NCBI GenBank assembly: GCA_937899835.1
Contig: CALCCE010000262.1
Coordinates: 1 to 45,745, forward strand
Direction of reading: 5' to 3'
Origin: an uncultured Flavobacteriales bacterium
GTDB lineage: Bacteria > Bacteroidota > Bacteroidia > Flavobacteriales_G > Salibacteraceae
DNA length: 45,745 nucleotides
Below, one piece after another: positions 26,985 through 35,730 of this stretch; the stretch's first letter is position 1; the number at the start of each line of letters is the position of its first letter. The notes under the pieces were generated by a model. That model ran no database searches. It saw only the letters and a list, made by a program, of their open reading frames with translations, and was not told the DNA's origin. The position numbers and the translations under genes are program-made.

Positions 26985-27887
26985 TCATTCGACTCGAATG
27001 GCATTGGCAGGCACCATGCTTTCCGCTTGCACCAGGGTTTCGTGAATGGTTTCTGCCTGACCATCGGTTAAGTTGACCGCATCGGTGAGGGGACCGGTGA
27101 CATTTCCCGTTTGGGTCATCAGCAAGCTCGGATCGTTGTTCGCCCCATGATTGCGAATGCCCAGCGCATGCACCATCTCATGGGCTATGGTGCGTCCCAT
27201 GCCAAAGAGCTCATCGTCGGGGCGCACTTCCACAATGGCGGCTCCTAAGTTGCGGTTGCCCAAGAGGGTAGAGTTGGTGCCTACAGAATTGGTTAAGGAA
27301 TTGACCAATACCACATTGAAGGCATCGTAGCGCCAGGGAAAGTCGGCATCACCCAGCATTGTTCCTAATTCGCGGGAGGTGCCTGCACCATGTGTAAGGT
27401 CAAAATAAACCCTGCTGTCGAAGGTGGAAAGGGTAGGAAGGCGTACGGCATCGAGCAGGTAGGGCCGCAAAATTCCCTGCACCACTTCATGGGCATCGCC
27501 CACTTGTTGCAGCAGGCTTAGCACACCACCAAGTCCTGTGTGGTCTTCGTTGTGCGAACCGGGCAAGTCCCTATCATCGATCACCACAATGTAGTTTACT
27601 CGAAATTCGAATGGAGTGATGCGAACGGAGCAAATGTTATTGTTGAATCCTGATTTGCCACCTCTGGCAGTTTTGCCGGTATTGGAAATGTCGGTGATGC
27701 CATCGCGAAACATCACCTGACCCCGCCAGTTGGGTTCGGTATAAAACAAGGCCCGATCGTCATTTTCTGTAAAGCGCAAGGAGGAAGTGCTGGTACCTAC
27801 GGGTGTGTTTCGAAGATCACTGATGTCGCTGGTGACGGTGTGGCTGTCTCCGTTGAAACCAGTCCGCGAAAAAAGTCGAATACTCAT
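26985..27887 (-). CDS. beta/gamma-crystallin domain metalloprotease
   Basis: This 300-aa protein begins with two Greek-key motifs of a beta/gamma-crystallin domain (IRLFSRTGFNGDSH..., SSLRF; then ALFYTEPNWRGQV..., NNNICSVRI; residues 1-92), a fold that often binds calcium. A metalloprotease-like domain follows with AHEMVHALGIRNHG near residue 235 and a candidate Met-turn, PSLLMTQ, shortly after. The zinc site departs from the metzincin HExxHxxGxxH: the residue at the third-ligand position is Asn and a His follows one residue later. There is no N-terminal signal peptide and no C-terminal T9SS domain, so how or whether it leaves the cell is unclear. It stands alone, ended by the terminator at 26897-26929; the gene at 28143 is divergent. 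Confidence 0.75.
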   Translation of the reverse strand: MSIRLFSRTGFNGDSHTVTSDISDLRNTPVGTSTSSLRFTENDDRALFYTEPNWRGQVMFRDGITDISNTGKTARGGKSGFNNNICSVRITPFEFRVNYIVVIDDRDLPGSHNEDHTGLGGVLSLLQQVGDAHEVVQGILRPYLLDAVRLPTLSTFDSRVYFDLTHGAGTSRELGTMLGDADFPWRYDAFNVVLVNSLTNSVGTNSTLLGNRNLGAAIVEVRPDDELFGMGRTIAHEMVHALGIRNHGANNDPSLLMTQTGNVTGPLTDAVNLTDGQAETIHETLVQAESMVPANAIRVE

Positions 27888-28142
27888 GGTGAATCTTTTT
27901 GGTTAGGTCTGCAAACAACTAAAACCAGAAAGCCAGTCCTAAAATAAAGGGCGAGCGCCCCAGCTTTTTGAGTGAAGGGGGGCAGAATCTAAGGGAGTGC
28001 TTATGGGTGACTAAACGGTCTATGGGGCTTTGAATTGACCTTTGTTATCCAGGAAACACGACAAGGCTTGGTTAGAACAAAGCCCGCACTTCAGCAGTTG
28101 GTATGTGCGAACCAGCGTCACCAAGCACCTAAACCAACACCC

Positions 28143-28616
28143 ATGAGATATCTTGTCCTCTTGCTCTGCCTTTGCTTTTTCAAGCCCCTTGCTGCGCAAT
28201 CCGTCAAGCAAGAAAAAATGCAAAACCTGAGTTACCTGATAGGGGAGTGGGTAGGCACCTCTACAACGTATAAAGATGGAAAGGTGGACCAGCAAGTTCC
28301 AGCCTTCGAGAAAATCTCCTACGACCTCAACCAAAGCATCCTCGTGATCGAGCTGAACTCGGCTACTTTGCAGTTGCACACCATCATTCATTACCACGAA
28401 AAAGACGGCACGTATTATTACTATGCCTTCTCCCAAAACGGAGGCGGTCGGCTGCCCGCTAGTTTTGTAGACGGCCACTTGGTGGTGCAAGCCAGCGAAA
28501 CGAGGCGCTACATTTTCGAAGCCACCCAAGACGGCGGCTTCCGCGAATACGGCGAAAAACTCATCGATGGGCAGTGGGTGAAGTATTTTGAGGATGTGTT
28601 TGCGAATACGCAGTGA
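28143..28616 (+). CDS. exported beta-barrel-like protein (DUF1579-like), function unknown
   Basis: ATG 28143 is preferred over an open frame from 28035 because it begins a clean signal peptide (MRYLVLLLCLCFFKPLAAQS); the product is 157 aa. The mature part starts with NLSYLIGEWVGTSTTY, the pattern that opens many small calycin-like/DUF1579-type barrels (xLxxLxGxWxGxxxxY), and continues with alternating strands (ILVIELNS, TIIHYHEKDGTYYYYAF). Such proteins bind small hydrophobic ligands or are uncharacterised; no catalytic residues are evident. It has no clear operon partner. Confidence 0.65.
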   Translation: MRYLVLLLCLCFFKPLAAQSVKQEKMQNLSYLIGEWVGTSTTYKDGKVDQQVPAFEKISYDLNQSILVIELNSATLQLHTIIHYHEKDGTYYYYAFSQNGGGRLPASFVDGHLVVQASETRRYIFEATQDGGFREYGEKLIDGQWVKYFEDVFANTQ

Positions 28617-28875
28617 GCCAATGGTCGAGTAAGTCCATTGTTTTCAAACGATTCCGATCAAGTCTTCGAACGTTCGCCCCCTGGTCTTCGAGCGAATTCG
28701 AGAAGCCCTGGGGAGGAACTTTCTGAACCTACGTTGGGTGAAGTGATATATTCAACCTGCTATGGATAGCAGAGCGTAGTGGGAGCTTTCGTCTAACAGT
28801 CAGGCCATCGGTACCAAAAATGCAGCCATGCTTCGCGGTTCGTGGGTTCAATTGCAGTAACTTCACTTTAGTACC

Positions 28876-29805
28876 ATGATCCGCTTGGCCATTCTCCTGT
28901 TTTTCATTTTTCAGATGGGCACTCTGTTGGGACAGGTGGGCAACATCAATGTAAACACCGCCATGCAGGGCAAAAGCGACTGGTGTTTAATCGTGAAATA
29001 CGAAAAGCGCAGGTTGCATTACCATCGGTTGAAGGATGGGGATACCCTTTCTACGCGCTTATCTACGGTTCAAAAAGAGGTAGCCTTGCAGGACAACAAA
29101 TCGGGTACCATCCCGATGGATGGAGATACGGTGTTGATTGTGTGGAACCAGAAAGGCAAGGTAAGCCTGATGGCACAAAAGTGGGACAGCCTGTATTACC
29201 GCATTTGGATGCCGGATGTACGAACAAAGTTGGTGGAGTATGCCTGGCCCGCAAAAGCCATCCCTGGAATCCTGGCCCCACAAAATGCCCTTTGGTTGCG
29301 CTCCACATTTGAATCTGCCGAAGGTTGTTTGTACCCGATTGATGAAACGCAACCGCGGTGGGAAGTCCCCAAATTCAAACCCTGGGCGGTCAAACTAAGT
29401 GTTTGGAATCCGGGCATAGGCGTGGAGCTGCAGCTTTGGAAGAAGCTGACGCTCGCCTCTACAACCGTCCAATTTTTAGCACATGGGCACGACCGAGAAC
29501 ATCCTGTGGTCTACCATTCTTACAAGCCTTATATGCTCAACGAGCTTCGCTACTATTTTCATCCGCTGTTTCAAGATTACAGCAACCGGCAGCAATTACG
29601 GTTTTCCGGAGCTTACGCTTCCTTAGCACACGTGCATTCCTTCAACAAGGAAGACGACGTCTATTTGGATGCCTTTGGTTTGATGGGAGGCATTCAGTTG
29701 ATACAACGCCGTTTTTACTACCTCAACCCCAACGTTGGGCTGATCTTCAACCTTCGAAACAAAAATGGATTCTTCGCCATGTTCAACATGGGACTCTACC
29801 TTTAA
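28876..29805 (+). CDS. exported protein of unknown function, probable outer-membrane beta-structure
   Basis: A 309-aa protein with a signal peptide (MIRLAILLFFIFQMGTLLGQ). The middle is strand-rich and the last third has alternating aromatic/hydrophobic strands (FRYSGAY-type pattern: QQLRFSGAYASLAHV, YYLNPNVGLIFNL) ending in FNMGLYL, a typical outer-membrane barrel C-terminus. I do not recognise the family. It converges on clpP: the two stop codons overlap (29802-29805), so they share no terminator sequence. The 260 bases upstream hold no visible signal. Confidence 0.65.
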   Translation: MIRLAILLFFIFQMGTLLGQVGNINVNTAMQGKSDWCLIVKYEKRRLHYHRLKDGDTLSTRLSTVQKEVALQDNKSGTIPMDGDTVLIVWNQKGKVSLMAQKWDSLYYRIWMPDVRTKLVEYAWPAKAIPGILAPQNALWLRSTFESAEGCLYPIDETQPRWEVPKFKPWAVKLSVWNPGIGVELQLWKKLTLASTTVQFLAHGHDREHPVVYHSYKPYMLNELRYYFHPLFQDYSNRQQLRFSGAYASLAHVHSFNKEDDVYLDAFGLMGGIQLIQRRFYYLNPNVGLIFNLRNKNGFFAMFNMGLYL

Positions 29806-30461
29806 GCCGAAGCAGCATCCTCATAAAAAACCACCTCTGCCTCCTGGCTTTTCAGTTGAATCAAATTGTCGGTATCGCCCAATACTTCGTCGATGAATCC
29901 GTAGGCTTGTGCTTCGAGGGCGTTCATGAAACGGTCTCTTCGAAAAAGTTCTTCAATTTCTTGCCAGCTGTGGCCGCTGTTTTTGCCCATGATGTGGAAC
30001 AGCTGGGTTTGCATGCGCTCTTGCTCACGGGTGGCAATGCGCACATCTTCGGTGTAGCCCTGAGCCCCTCCACTGGTGGGGTGCTGGTGAATGGTGGCCT
30101 GAGGCAGCGCAAAACGTTTGCCTTTGGCTCCCGAGGTGAGCAGGGCGGTGCCCATGCTGCCCGAAAAACCGATGGCCACGGTAGAAACCGGAGCCGAGAT
30201 CATTTGCATGGTATCGTAAATGGCCAATCCGGCATAGACCGACCCACCAGGAGACTGAATGTAGAGGTCGATTTGTTGGGTGGGACTTTGGCTGTTCAAG
30301 TACAACAATTGGGCAACGATCAATTTTGAAACCTGATCGTCAATGGCCGATCCTAAAAAGATAATCCGCTCTTTCAACAACAGGCTGTAAATGTCATAGG
30401 CCCTTTCATCGCGACCGCTTTGGTCAATCACCATCGGGATAAGGTTGGCGTGTAAGGTCAT
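29802..30461 (-). CDS. clpP: ClpP-type serine protease (paralogue in a sigma-factor operon)
   Basis: This 219-aa protein has the ClpP layout: ERAYDIYSLLLKERIIFLG, IDLYIQSPGGSVYAGLAIYD, nucleophile Ser in GFSGSMGTALL (usual GxAASMGA), catalytic His in IHQHPTSGGAQG, and Asp in RRDRFMNALEAQAYGFIDEVL. All three catalytic residues can be aligned, so it is probably active. Substitutions around Ser and His (FSGS for AAS; QATIHQH for HSRIMIH) set it apart from housekeeping ClpP. It would need an AAA+ unfoldase (ClpX/ClpA/ClpC type), none of which is encoded nearby. Its ATG overlaps the stop of the small upstream gene by four bases (ATGA), making it the third gene of a sigma-factor operon. Confidence 0.93.
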   Translation of the reverse strand: MTLHANLIPMVIDQSGRDERAYDIYSLLLKERIIFLGSAIDDQVSKLIVAQLLYLNSQSPTQQIDLYIQSPGGSVYAGLAIYDTMQMISAPVSTVAIGFSGSMGTALLTSGAKGKRFALPQATIHQHPTSGGAQGYTEDVRIATREQERMQTQLFHIMGKNSGHSWQEIEELFRRDRFMNALEAQAYGFIDEVLGDTDNLIQLKSQEAEVVFYEDAASA

Positions 30462-30733
30462 GGTCGGTAGTTAAAAATGGAGAGAATGCGTTTTTGAAAC
30501 GAGCGGTGCCGGCTGGATTGAAAGAGTTCTTGCTCCACGGCTAAAATTTCTTTGCGGAGTTGGCTACGCCCATAGTGACGAATCAACTCATAAGACCTTT
30601 GTTGGCATTGCGCTTTGGCTAATAAGTCGGCGTTGATGAGCACCTTGGCCTCGGTCACCAGCCGGCTATCGGGCTCGCCTTGTTGCAACAGCCAATGCTC
30701 CAATCGTTCAAGTTCAGCTAAGGAAGTCCTCAT
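30458..30733 (-). CDS. small anti-sigma-like cytoplasmic protein, function unknown
   Basis: This 91-aa, highly polar helical protein (MRTSLAELERLEHWLLQQGE...) has a pattern recalling the cytoplasmic helical part of Bacteroidota anti-sigma factors (an early LExxEhhL helix, alternating charged helices, yGRxxLr). It lacks any transmembrane segment. The start overlaps the sigma-factor gene by 20 bases and its stop overlaps clpP by four, so all three are translationally coupled. A role binding the sigma factor, perhaps with turnover by ClpP, is an inference from this arrangement. No known domain is certain. Confidence 0.65.
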   Translation of the reverse strand: MRTSLAELERLEHWLLQQGEPDSRLVTEAKVLINADLLAKAQCQQRSYELIRHYGRSQLRKEILAVEQELFQSSRHRSFQKRILSIFNYRP

Positions 30734-31259
30734 AGGTCATAGCGTATTGTTTTACCTGGTCCCGCACTTTTTCCAGGCATTTGTATTTCTGCACCGTGGC
30801 CGACCGAATGCTGGTGTAGCCGAACCGTTGGGCCAGGGTTTGCATGCTTTGGTTTTCGTAATAAAAGGCCTGTAACAGGTTCAAACAGCGTTCGCTGGTT
30901 TGCTTTAGAACGGCCAGCAACGTTGCGGCAACCGGCTTTTCCTGAGGGTCTTCCTGAATTTCGTGCGCACCGATCTCCTCCAAACGCTGGCGCCTGGCTT
31001 GGTGCGTCAGCCATTTCTTTTTAGCGATTCCAAAGAGGTAGGCTTCGTCGGATTGCCGGGGCTGAAATTTTTCCAAGGTCTGTTTTTCATAGTAGGCAAT
31101 CAGCGATTCTTGAAACACCTCTTTCGCATCTTCGAGATCGCCTCCTTGACGCTGTATGTAGGCCGCCACTTTGGGAAAGAGTTGTAGGTACCAATCCTTC
31201 AGGAGTGCTTCGCGCGATTGCAGCGCAATGGGTTCAGGCATTGTTATCATGTGATTCAT
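30714..31259 (-). CDS. ECF-type RNA polymerase sigma factor
   Basis: A 181-aa sigma-70 family protein. Region 2 is seen in YIQRQGGDLEDAKEVFQESL and SDEAYLFGIAKKKWL (about 35-90). Region 4 follows (SERCLNLLQAFYYENQSMQT, then LAQRFGYTSIRSATVQKYKC, about 120-170) with a helix-turn-helix suited to the -35-equivalent element. Start codons at residues 1, 4 and 7 are all possible; the first is listed. It is the first gene of a three-gene overlapping operon with the small anti-sigma-like protein and ClpP. It is transcribed away from the surface-protein gene at 31602, which is a candidate target. Confidence 0.88.
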   Translation of the reverse strand: MNHMITMPEPIALQSREALLKDWYLQLFPKVAAYIQRQGGDLEDAKEVFQESLIAYYEKQTLEKFQPRQSDEAYLFGIAKKKWLTHQARRQRLEEIGAHEIQEDPQEKPVAATLLAVLKQTSERCLNLLQAFYYENQSMQTLAQRFGYTSIRSATVQKYKCLEKVRDQVKQYAMTYEDFLS

Positions 31260-31506
31260 TTGAGCCGTTTATCTCAATGTCAGCATTTATGTACCAGTAT
31301 CACCCAAAGGCGAGCACTTTTTTTGTTAGCACAGGATAAGTTTGAAAAGAAAGACCGGTGTTTGCAAGCCTAAAACTGGATCTCGGCTCGCTTTTCAACT
31401 CTATTGTTGCTCAATGAGTACCCGCGCCAGGAAACAATCGGTTAAGCTTAGGATACTCAACCTGCAGCTTGTGCTTTAAGTAGTTCCATACACAGGGATA
31501 GATACT

Positions 31507-31514
31507 TATATTTG
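31507..31514 (+). promoter_or_regulatory. putative -7 box for the surface-protein gene
   Basis: TATATTTG is an exact TAnnTTTG match about 88 bases before ATG 31602. No good -33 box is at the normal spacing, which would fit use of an alternative sigma factor or an activator. A second box-like TAAGTTTG occurs at 31337-31344. Otherwise the 31260-31601 gap shows nothing. Confidence 0.3.
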
Positions 31515-31601
31515 AGGCTTTTGCGCCATCTATCTTACGGTAATTGTAAGCACAATGGCATCGGATCTTGGATGATGTTGAATTTTCGAAAAACTTTGCT
31601 C

Positions 31602-33809
31602 ATGCGCAAACAGTTGATTGGTGTGGTCTTGACCTTGCTTTTTGCTCAGGCTTTAAGTGCACAAAATGTGTCGGTAAATGAAGATGGAGCCGCTCCCGAT
31701 AGTTCGGCCATGTTGGATGTGTCCTCTACTACAAGTGGGGTGCTCATTCCAAGAATGACTACGGCTCAGCGCAATGCCATTGCTGGTCCCGCTACTGGCC
31801 TCTTGGTGTATCAAACCGACAATACCGCCGGTTTTTACATGAACAACGGAACGCCTTCCACTCCTGACTGGCAACGCTTGATTACCTCCGCCGACGATCC
31901 GAATGCCATCAGTGATGACGATGATGATACCCAGGTGCAAACCCAGGAGTCGGGCGATGATGATATCATTCGATTCGACATGGACGGTACGGAGCATTTC
32001 AAAATGCTAAACGGTAGAATAGATGTAGTGAACACGGGCGGTTCGGTACATATTGGTGATAGTGCCGGAGTGAACGATGATTATACCAGCAATGCCAACG
32101 TTTCTATTGGAGAAAAAGCTGCGCAGAAGAATGTTACAGGAATCCGAAATATTGCCATCGGTATTGAAGCCCTAAAGGAAAACACGAATTCTCTCAACAT
32201 GGGCATCGGAGGACTGGCCTTGAGAGACAATACCTCCGGTTTCTACAATGTGGCCCTAGGTTACAGCACGCTTACGAACCACGAAACCGGCAACTATAAC
32301 ATTGCTGTTGGGGGGCAAGCAATGAATTTTCATACCTCGGGGAGTAATAACGTAGCCATGGGGCACGGGGCAGGGTTGACCAATGATACTGGAAGCAATA
32401 ATATTTTTCTTGGTTACAATGCAGGAAGCACTGAGTCGGGTTCTGATAAACTTTACATAGAACCATCTACCTCTTCTACGCCCTTGATCTACGGCGATTT
32501 TGCCGCCGATTCAGTGGTGATCAATGGAGACTTGAATGTGGGTGGGAATTATGTTTTTCCTGCATCTGCTCCTACCACTCCAGGACAGTTTTTACGTTAC
32601 GATGGCACCGAATTGGAGTGGAGCAGCCAGACCGTATTCACGCAAGATACCGATACCATTTCGGCGGGTTCGGGCAACAACAAATTCGTGTTTGGCTCTA
32701 CCAATACCGACGATGTTGGAGGAACGGCTGGCGACAAACGCATGTTTTTTGACCTCACTACCGGTGCTTTTCGTGCCGGCGATGCCTCGGACAAGCAATG
32801 GGATGCAGATAGTTTGGGCAATGCCTCTATTGGTTTAGGACACGATGTGAAGGCGATCGGAAACTTTTCATTCGCGGCCGGAGACGGTACTGCTGCTTAT
32901 GGCAACCGATCCATTGCCATTGGGCGAAATTCCATTGCCAACGGAGGAAGTGCGATCGCTATGGGAGCCAACTCCGTTACCGGAAGCGGCCATGCGATTG
33001 CGATTGGACAAACGAATTCTGCCTCTGCTGACAACTCGATCGCCATTGGGAGCTCCTGTATTGCCGGTGGTACCAGTGCAGTGGCGATTGGCCGCAATGC
33101 TGAAGCGCCTTTGGAATTTAGTGTGGCCATCGGAGACGATGCAGAGGCACAAGGGCTCGAATCGATCGCCATAGGAAAAGATGTCATTGCTCAATCCATG
33201 GGAGAGATTGTTATAGGGTACTTTAATGATACGCTCACCAGTGGTTTTTCGGACATGAGCCGCCAAAGCACCGATCGCTTGCTGGTGATTGGTAATTCCA
33301 CGAACGCAGTATCAAGAAGCAATGCTTTGGTGATGTTGAAAAACGGGAACACAGTGTTCAGTGGTGAAATTCGAACCGAAACCAACTTGTATGTGCCCAA
33401 CGGAGTTGCTGGGGTGGGAACCGATAACCCGTTGGCCACTTTCGAGGTACGTTCGGCCGCACCGGCCGATGCCAATACGGCACAGTTGCGCATCGGGACC
33501 GATGCAGGCGATAAAATGCTCATTGGACGTACGTCTACGTATGGTTTCGTGCAAAGCCACGATTCAGAACCTTTTGCGATCAATCCGTTGGGCAACAATG
33601 TGGGCATTGGCAATCAAGGGCCTTCTTCAACCTTGGATGTGAAGGGTGACATTGAAGTCGATGGCAGTGGCTCCATTGGCGACAACGCTTTCTATTTTGG
33701 CGATCCCAATGGGCAAGGTGCCTGGCGCATCAAGCGAGAAGGAAACAACTTGGTTTTTCAGCGCTTGGAGTCTAACGTATGGATAACCAAAAGTACCTTG
33801 ACACCTTAA
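31602..33809 (+). CDS. YadA-head-like beta-roll surface protein
   Basis: I choose ATG 31602 (735 aa), which begins a signal peptide (MRKQLIGVVLTLLFAQALSA); earlier in-frame ATGs give no better start. After an N-terminal TTAQRNAIAGPATGLLVYQT region common in Bacteroidota surface proteins, two repeat arrays follow. The first has units of the type GxxNxAxGxxALxxNTxG (about 160-275, DNA 32080-32430). The second, at about 420-530 (DNA 32860-33190), has 14-residue YadA-head units such as GNRSIAIGRNSIA and GGSAIAMGANSVT. Both are expected to form left-handed beta-rolls, usually trimeric. The C-terminus (EVDGSGSIGDNAFYFGDP...) resembles tail-fibre/adhesin ends but has no S74 chaperone, no YadA membrane anchor and no T9SS domain. 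It likely acts in adhesion; anchoring is unclear. Confidence 0.75.
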   Translation: MRKQLIGVVLTLLFAQALSAQNVSVNEDGAAPDSSAMLDVSSTTSGVLIPRMTTAQRNAIAGPATGLLVYQTDNTAGFYMNNGTPSTPDWQRLITSADDPNAISDDDDDTQVQTQESGDDDIIRFDMDGTEHFKMLNGRIDVVNTGGSVHIGDSAGVNDDYTSNANVSIGEKAAQKNVTGIRNIAIGIEALKENTNSLNMGIGGLALRDNTSGFYNVALGYSTLTNHETGNYNIAVGGQAMNFHTSGSNNVAMGHGAGLTNDTGSNNIFLGYNAGSTESGSDKLYIEPSTSSTPLIYGDFAADSVVINGDLNVGGNYVFPASAPTTPGQFLRYDGTELEWSSQTVFTQDTDTISAGSGNNKFVFGSTNTDDVGGTAGDKRMFFDLTTGAFRAGDASDKQWDADSLGNASIGLGHDVKAIGNFSFAAGDGTAAYGNRSIAIGRNSIANGGSAIAMGANSVTGSGHAIAIGQTNSASADNSIAIGSSCIAGGTSAVAIGRNAEAPLEFSVAIGDDAEAQGLESIAIGKDVIAQSMGEIVIGYFNDTLTSGFSDMSRQSTDRLLVIGNSTNAVSRSNALVMLKNGNTVFSGEIRTETNLYVPNGVAGVGTDNPLATFEVRSAAPADANTAQLRIGTDAGDKMLIGRTSTYGFVQSHDSEPFAINPLGNNVGIGNQGPSSTLDVKGDIEVDGSGSIGDNAFYFGDPNGQGAWRIKREGNNLVFQRLESNVWITKSTLTP

Positions 33810-34062
33810 TGCTTTAATCCATAGGAGCATTTAGGCAATTGCCTCACATTAGCATCAATCAGCTAGTCTGTATGTGAGATGTATATTTCATGTTTTCAGG
33901 GGCTTATGTGTCGATTTTGGGTAAGATTTCAACGGTTTTGTGTATGAGCAGTTGCGAATTTTAACGCGCTAACTTCTTGGAAAGCAATATATTTTAATTT
34001 AATAAAAATGGTTCAGGTTTACACTTAAATCGATATTGCTTGTGCACGTTTTTGTGTGCAGT

Positions 34063-35130
34063 TTATTTTCCATTTGAGCTCGACTTTATTTGTTCATAAA
34101 CTCTTAAAGCCGAATTGATTGCACCTTCCATATATCCTGCAAATTCAGTTGCTGTTTCTGTTCCTGAGAAGAGTAGTTTATCGTTCATATAACTATTTTG
34201 TAGTAAAGGATTTCCGTTATTTTGATGTGGTCTTAGAATCGTTTGGTTTTTACTCATAATGAATTCATCTGCCCACACTTTGTCAGAATAACTGCTGTAG
34301 TTCAAAACTTCACTACCAAGAAATTCAGCTAACTGTCGCAACACAAATTCTTTTCTAATTTCTTGTGAGTAAGAAATCGTACCACCATTTAAAAATCCTG
34401 TGAAACCAAATTTATTTTCCTCCGCATTTGTATGGTCGTGCATTTCGCTAACAATACCTGAGTGACTAAATAACATTCCTGAATAGCCATTATTACGCCA
34501 AAAATGATTGTCATACTCTAAAACAAACTTTATAGAACCTGCCATCCAAGTCTGAACAATTGGAAGAACTGTCGAAACTGAATTTGGTAGCCCAGGAAAA
34601 AATTGAATTCGTGAACCTACTAATTGTGGTGGTAGGCATAATACAACTTTATCGGCTTGTAGTTTTTGTTCGTTAGAAGTTTCAAGCTCTAACTCGTTGC
34701 CAAGGTTAGTAATGGTTGCAACTTTTGTATTCAGCTTTATATTTTCATTATCTAATTGATTCGCCAATGTGTTAATCAGCGTTTGAGTTCCGTCAACTAT
34801 TCTATAAGATGGACTTTGAGATTCTGGCACAAAAAATTCCTGTGGTGGCTCAAATGATTTGGTTTGAAATAAAGATTTGCCTTTCGAAAACTGTTCAAAT
34901 TTTTTTAAGCCGAGTTCATCGATAAGCGTGCATAAGTTTTGATGCACATCTGAGAACCAAGTTGCACCTAATTCTAAAGGTGTTTCTAAAGTTCCAGTTG
35001 CGGTTTGAATACGTCCGCCAAGTCTTGATGAGGCTTCTAATATTGTTGCTCCTATGTTTTGTTTTGAAAGCAGATAAGCTAGAGTTAATCCGCTTAATCC
35101 TCCACCCACAATTAAAATTCGCTCTTCCAA
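34063..35130 (-). CDS. flavin-containing amine oxidase (monoamine oxidase-like)
   Basis: This 355-aa protein has an N-terminal FAD-binding Rossmann motif (ILIVGGGLSGLTLAYLLSK) followed by the EASSRLGGRIQT flavin-clamp typical of the amine oxidase family. The C-terminal FAD motif is also present (LLFSGTETATEFAGYMEGAI). It is somewhat shorter than usual (about 430-450). The start is TTG at 35130; no ATG lies just upstream, so a modified start is possible. The gene is strikingly AT-rich compared with regions 1 and 6, suggesting recent acquisition. It follows the decayed dehydrogenase by 66 bases on the same strand and was probably co-transcribed with it. The amine substrate cannot be deduced. 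Confidence 0.85.
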   Translation of the reverse strand: MEERILIVGGGLSGLTLAYLLSKQNIGATILEASSRLGGRIQTATGTLETPLELGATWFSDVHQNLCTLIDELGLKKFEQFSKGKSLFQTKSFEPPQEFFVPESQSPSYRIVDGTQTLINTLANQLDNENIKLNTKVATITNLGNELELETSNEQKLQADKVVLCLPPQLVGSRIQFFPGLPNSVSTVLPIVQTWMAGSIKFVLEYDNHFWRNNGYSGMLFSHSGIVSEMHDHTNAEENKFGFTGFLNGGTISYSQEIRKEFVLRQLAEFLGSEVLNYSSYSDKVWADEFIMSKNQTILRPHQNNGNPLLQNSYMNDKLLFSGTETATEFAGYMEGAINSALRVYEQIKSSSNGK

Positions 35131-35196
35131 TGAATTGTATTTTTGATAAAAGGAAGCTATGTCTGAAATTCAAATAGAGCTTCTTTACAGTAATTT

Positions 35197-35637
35197 TTAA
35201 TTTCTTCCTACCATTCCACCAACATCAATATCCCAAATTGCACTTGTAACCCAATAGCTTTGATCGGTCAATAAAAAGTGAATTGTTTTAGCAGTATCAT
35301 CCAGTCTTCCAACTCTTCCAATTGGATGAAATTCATTGAAGCCTTGTAATGTTTCTTCAATTTTATCTTTCTCAATAAAAGCACCATAAAATGATGTAAC
35401 AACTACTGCTGGTGAAACGGCATTTACTTTAATGTTATGCTGCGCCAATTCCATTGCTAAATGTTGTGTTAAGCTGTGTAGACCTGCTTTTGCCATTGAG
35501 GAAGCCGAAGAAGGCGTTGTCTTAATGGCTTGTTTTGCCCACATTGAACCTATGTTTACGATGGAGCCACCACCATTCTCTTTCATTAGTTTAGAAACGA
35601 CTTATGAGAAAAAGAAGACCGGCTTGTTGAAATTATT
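35197..35637 (-). pseudogene. decayed short-chain dehydrogenase/reductase (SDR)
   Basis: An open frame from ATG 35586 gives only 129 aa, the C-terminal half of an SDR (GGGSIVNIGS; MAKAGLHSLTQHLAMELA; IKVNAVSPAVV). The same frame extends upstream as NNFNKPVFFFS, then TAA (35602-35604), then VVSKLM, so a nonsense codon (probably CAA to TAA) breaks the protein. The entire NAD(P)-binding N-terminal half is missing. The catalytic YxxxK Tyr is also Ser (SSMAK), one base from TAC. Three independent lesions make this a dead gene. It precedes the amine oxidase in the same operon and shares its low GC content. Confidence 0.8.
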
Positions 35638-35681
35638 TCCTTAATTCTTGTTGAATTACAGCCATTTTTATAAAACAGCGA

Positions 35682-35694
35682 TGACACAGTGTCA
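35682..35694. promoter_or_regulatory. 13-bp perfect palindrome, operator-like
   Basis: TGACAC-A-GTGTCA (6+1+6) lies just inside the transcribed side of the promoter of the SDR/amine oxidase operon. Such short palindromes are typical of TetR/GntR-type operators (general knowledge); no regulator gene is beside it. Confidence 0.4.
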
Positions 35695-35730
35695 ATAATT
35701 TTGTGTCGTGCTTCTAAATGTCTCACAACT

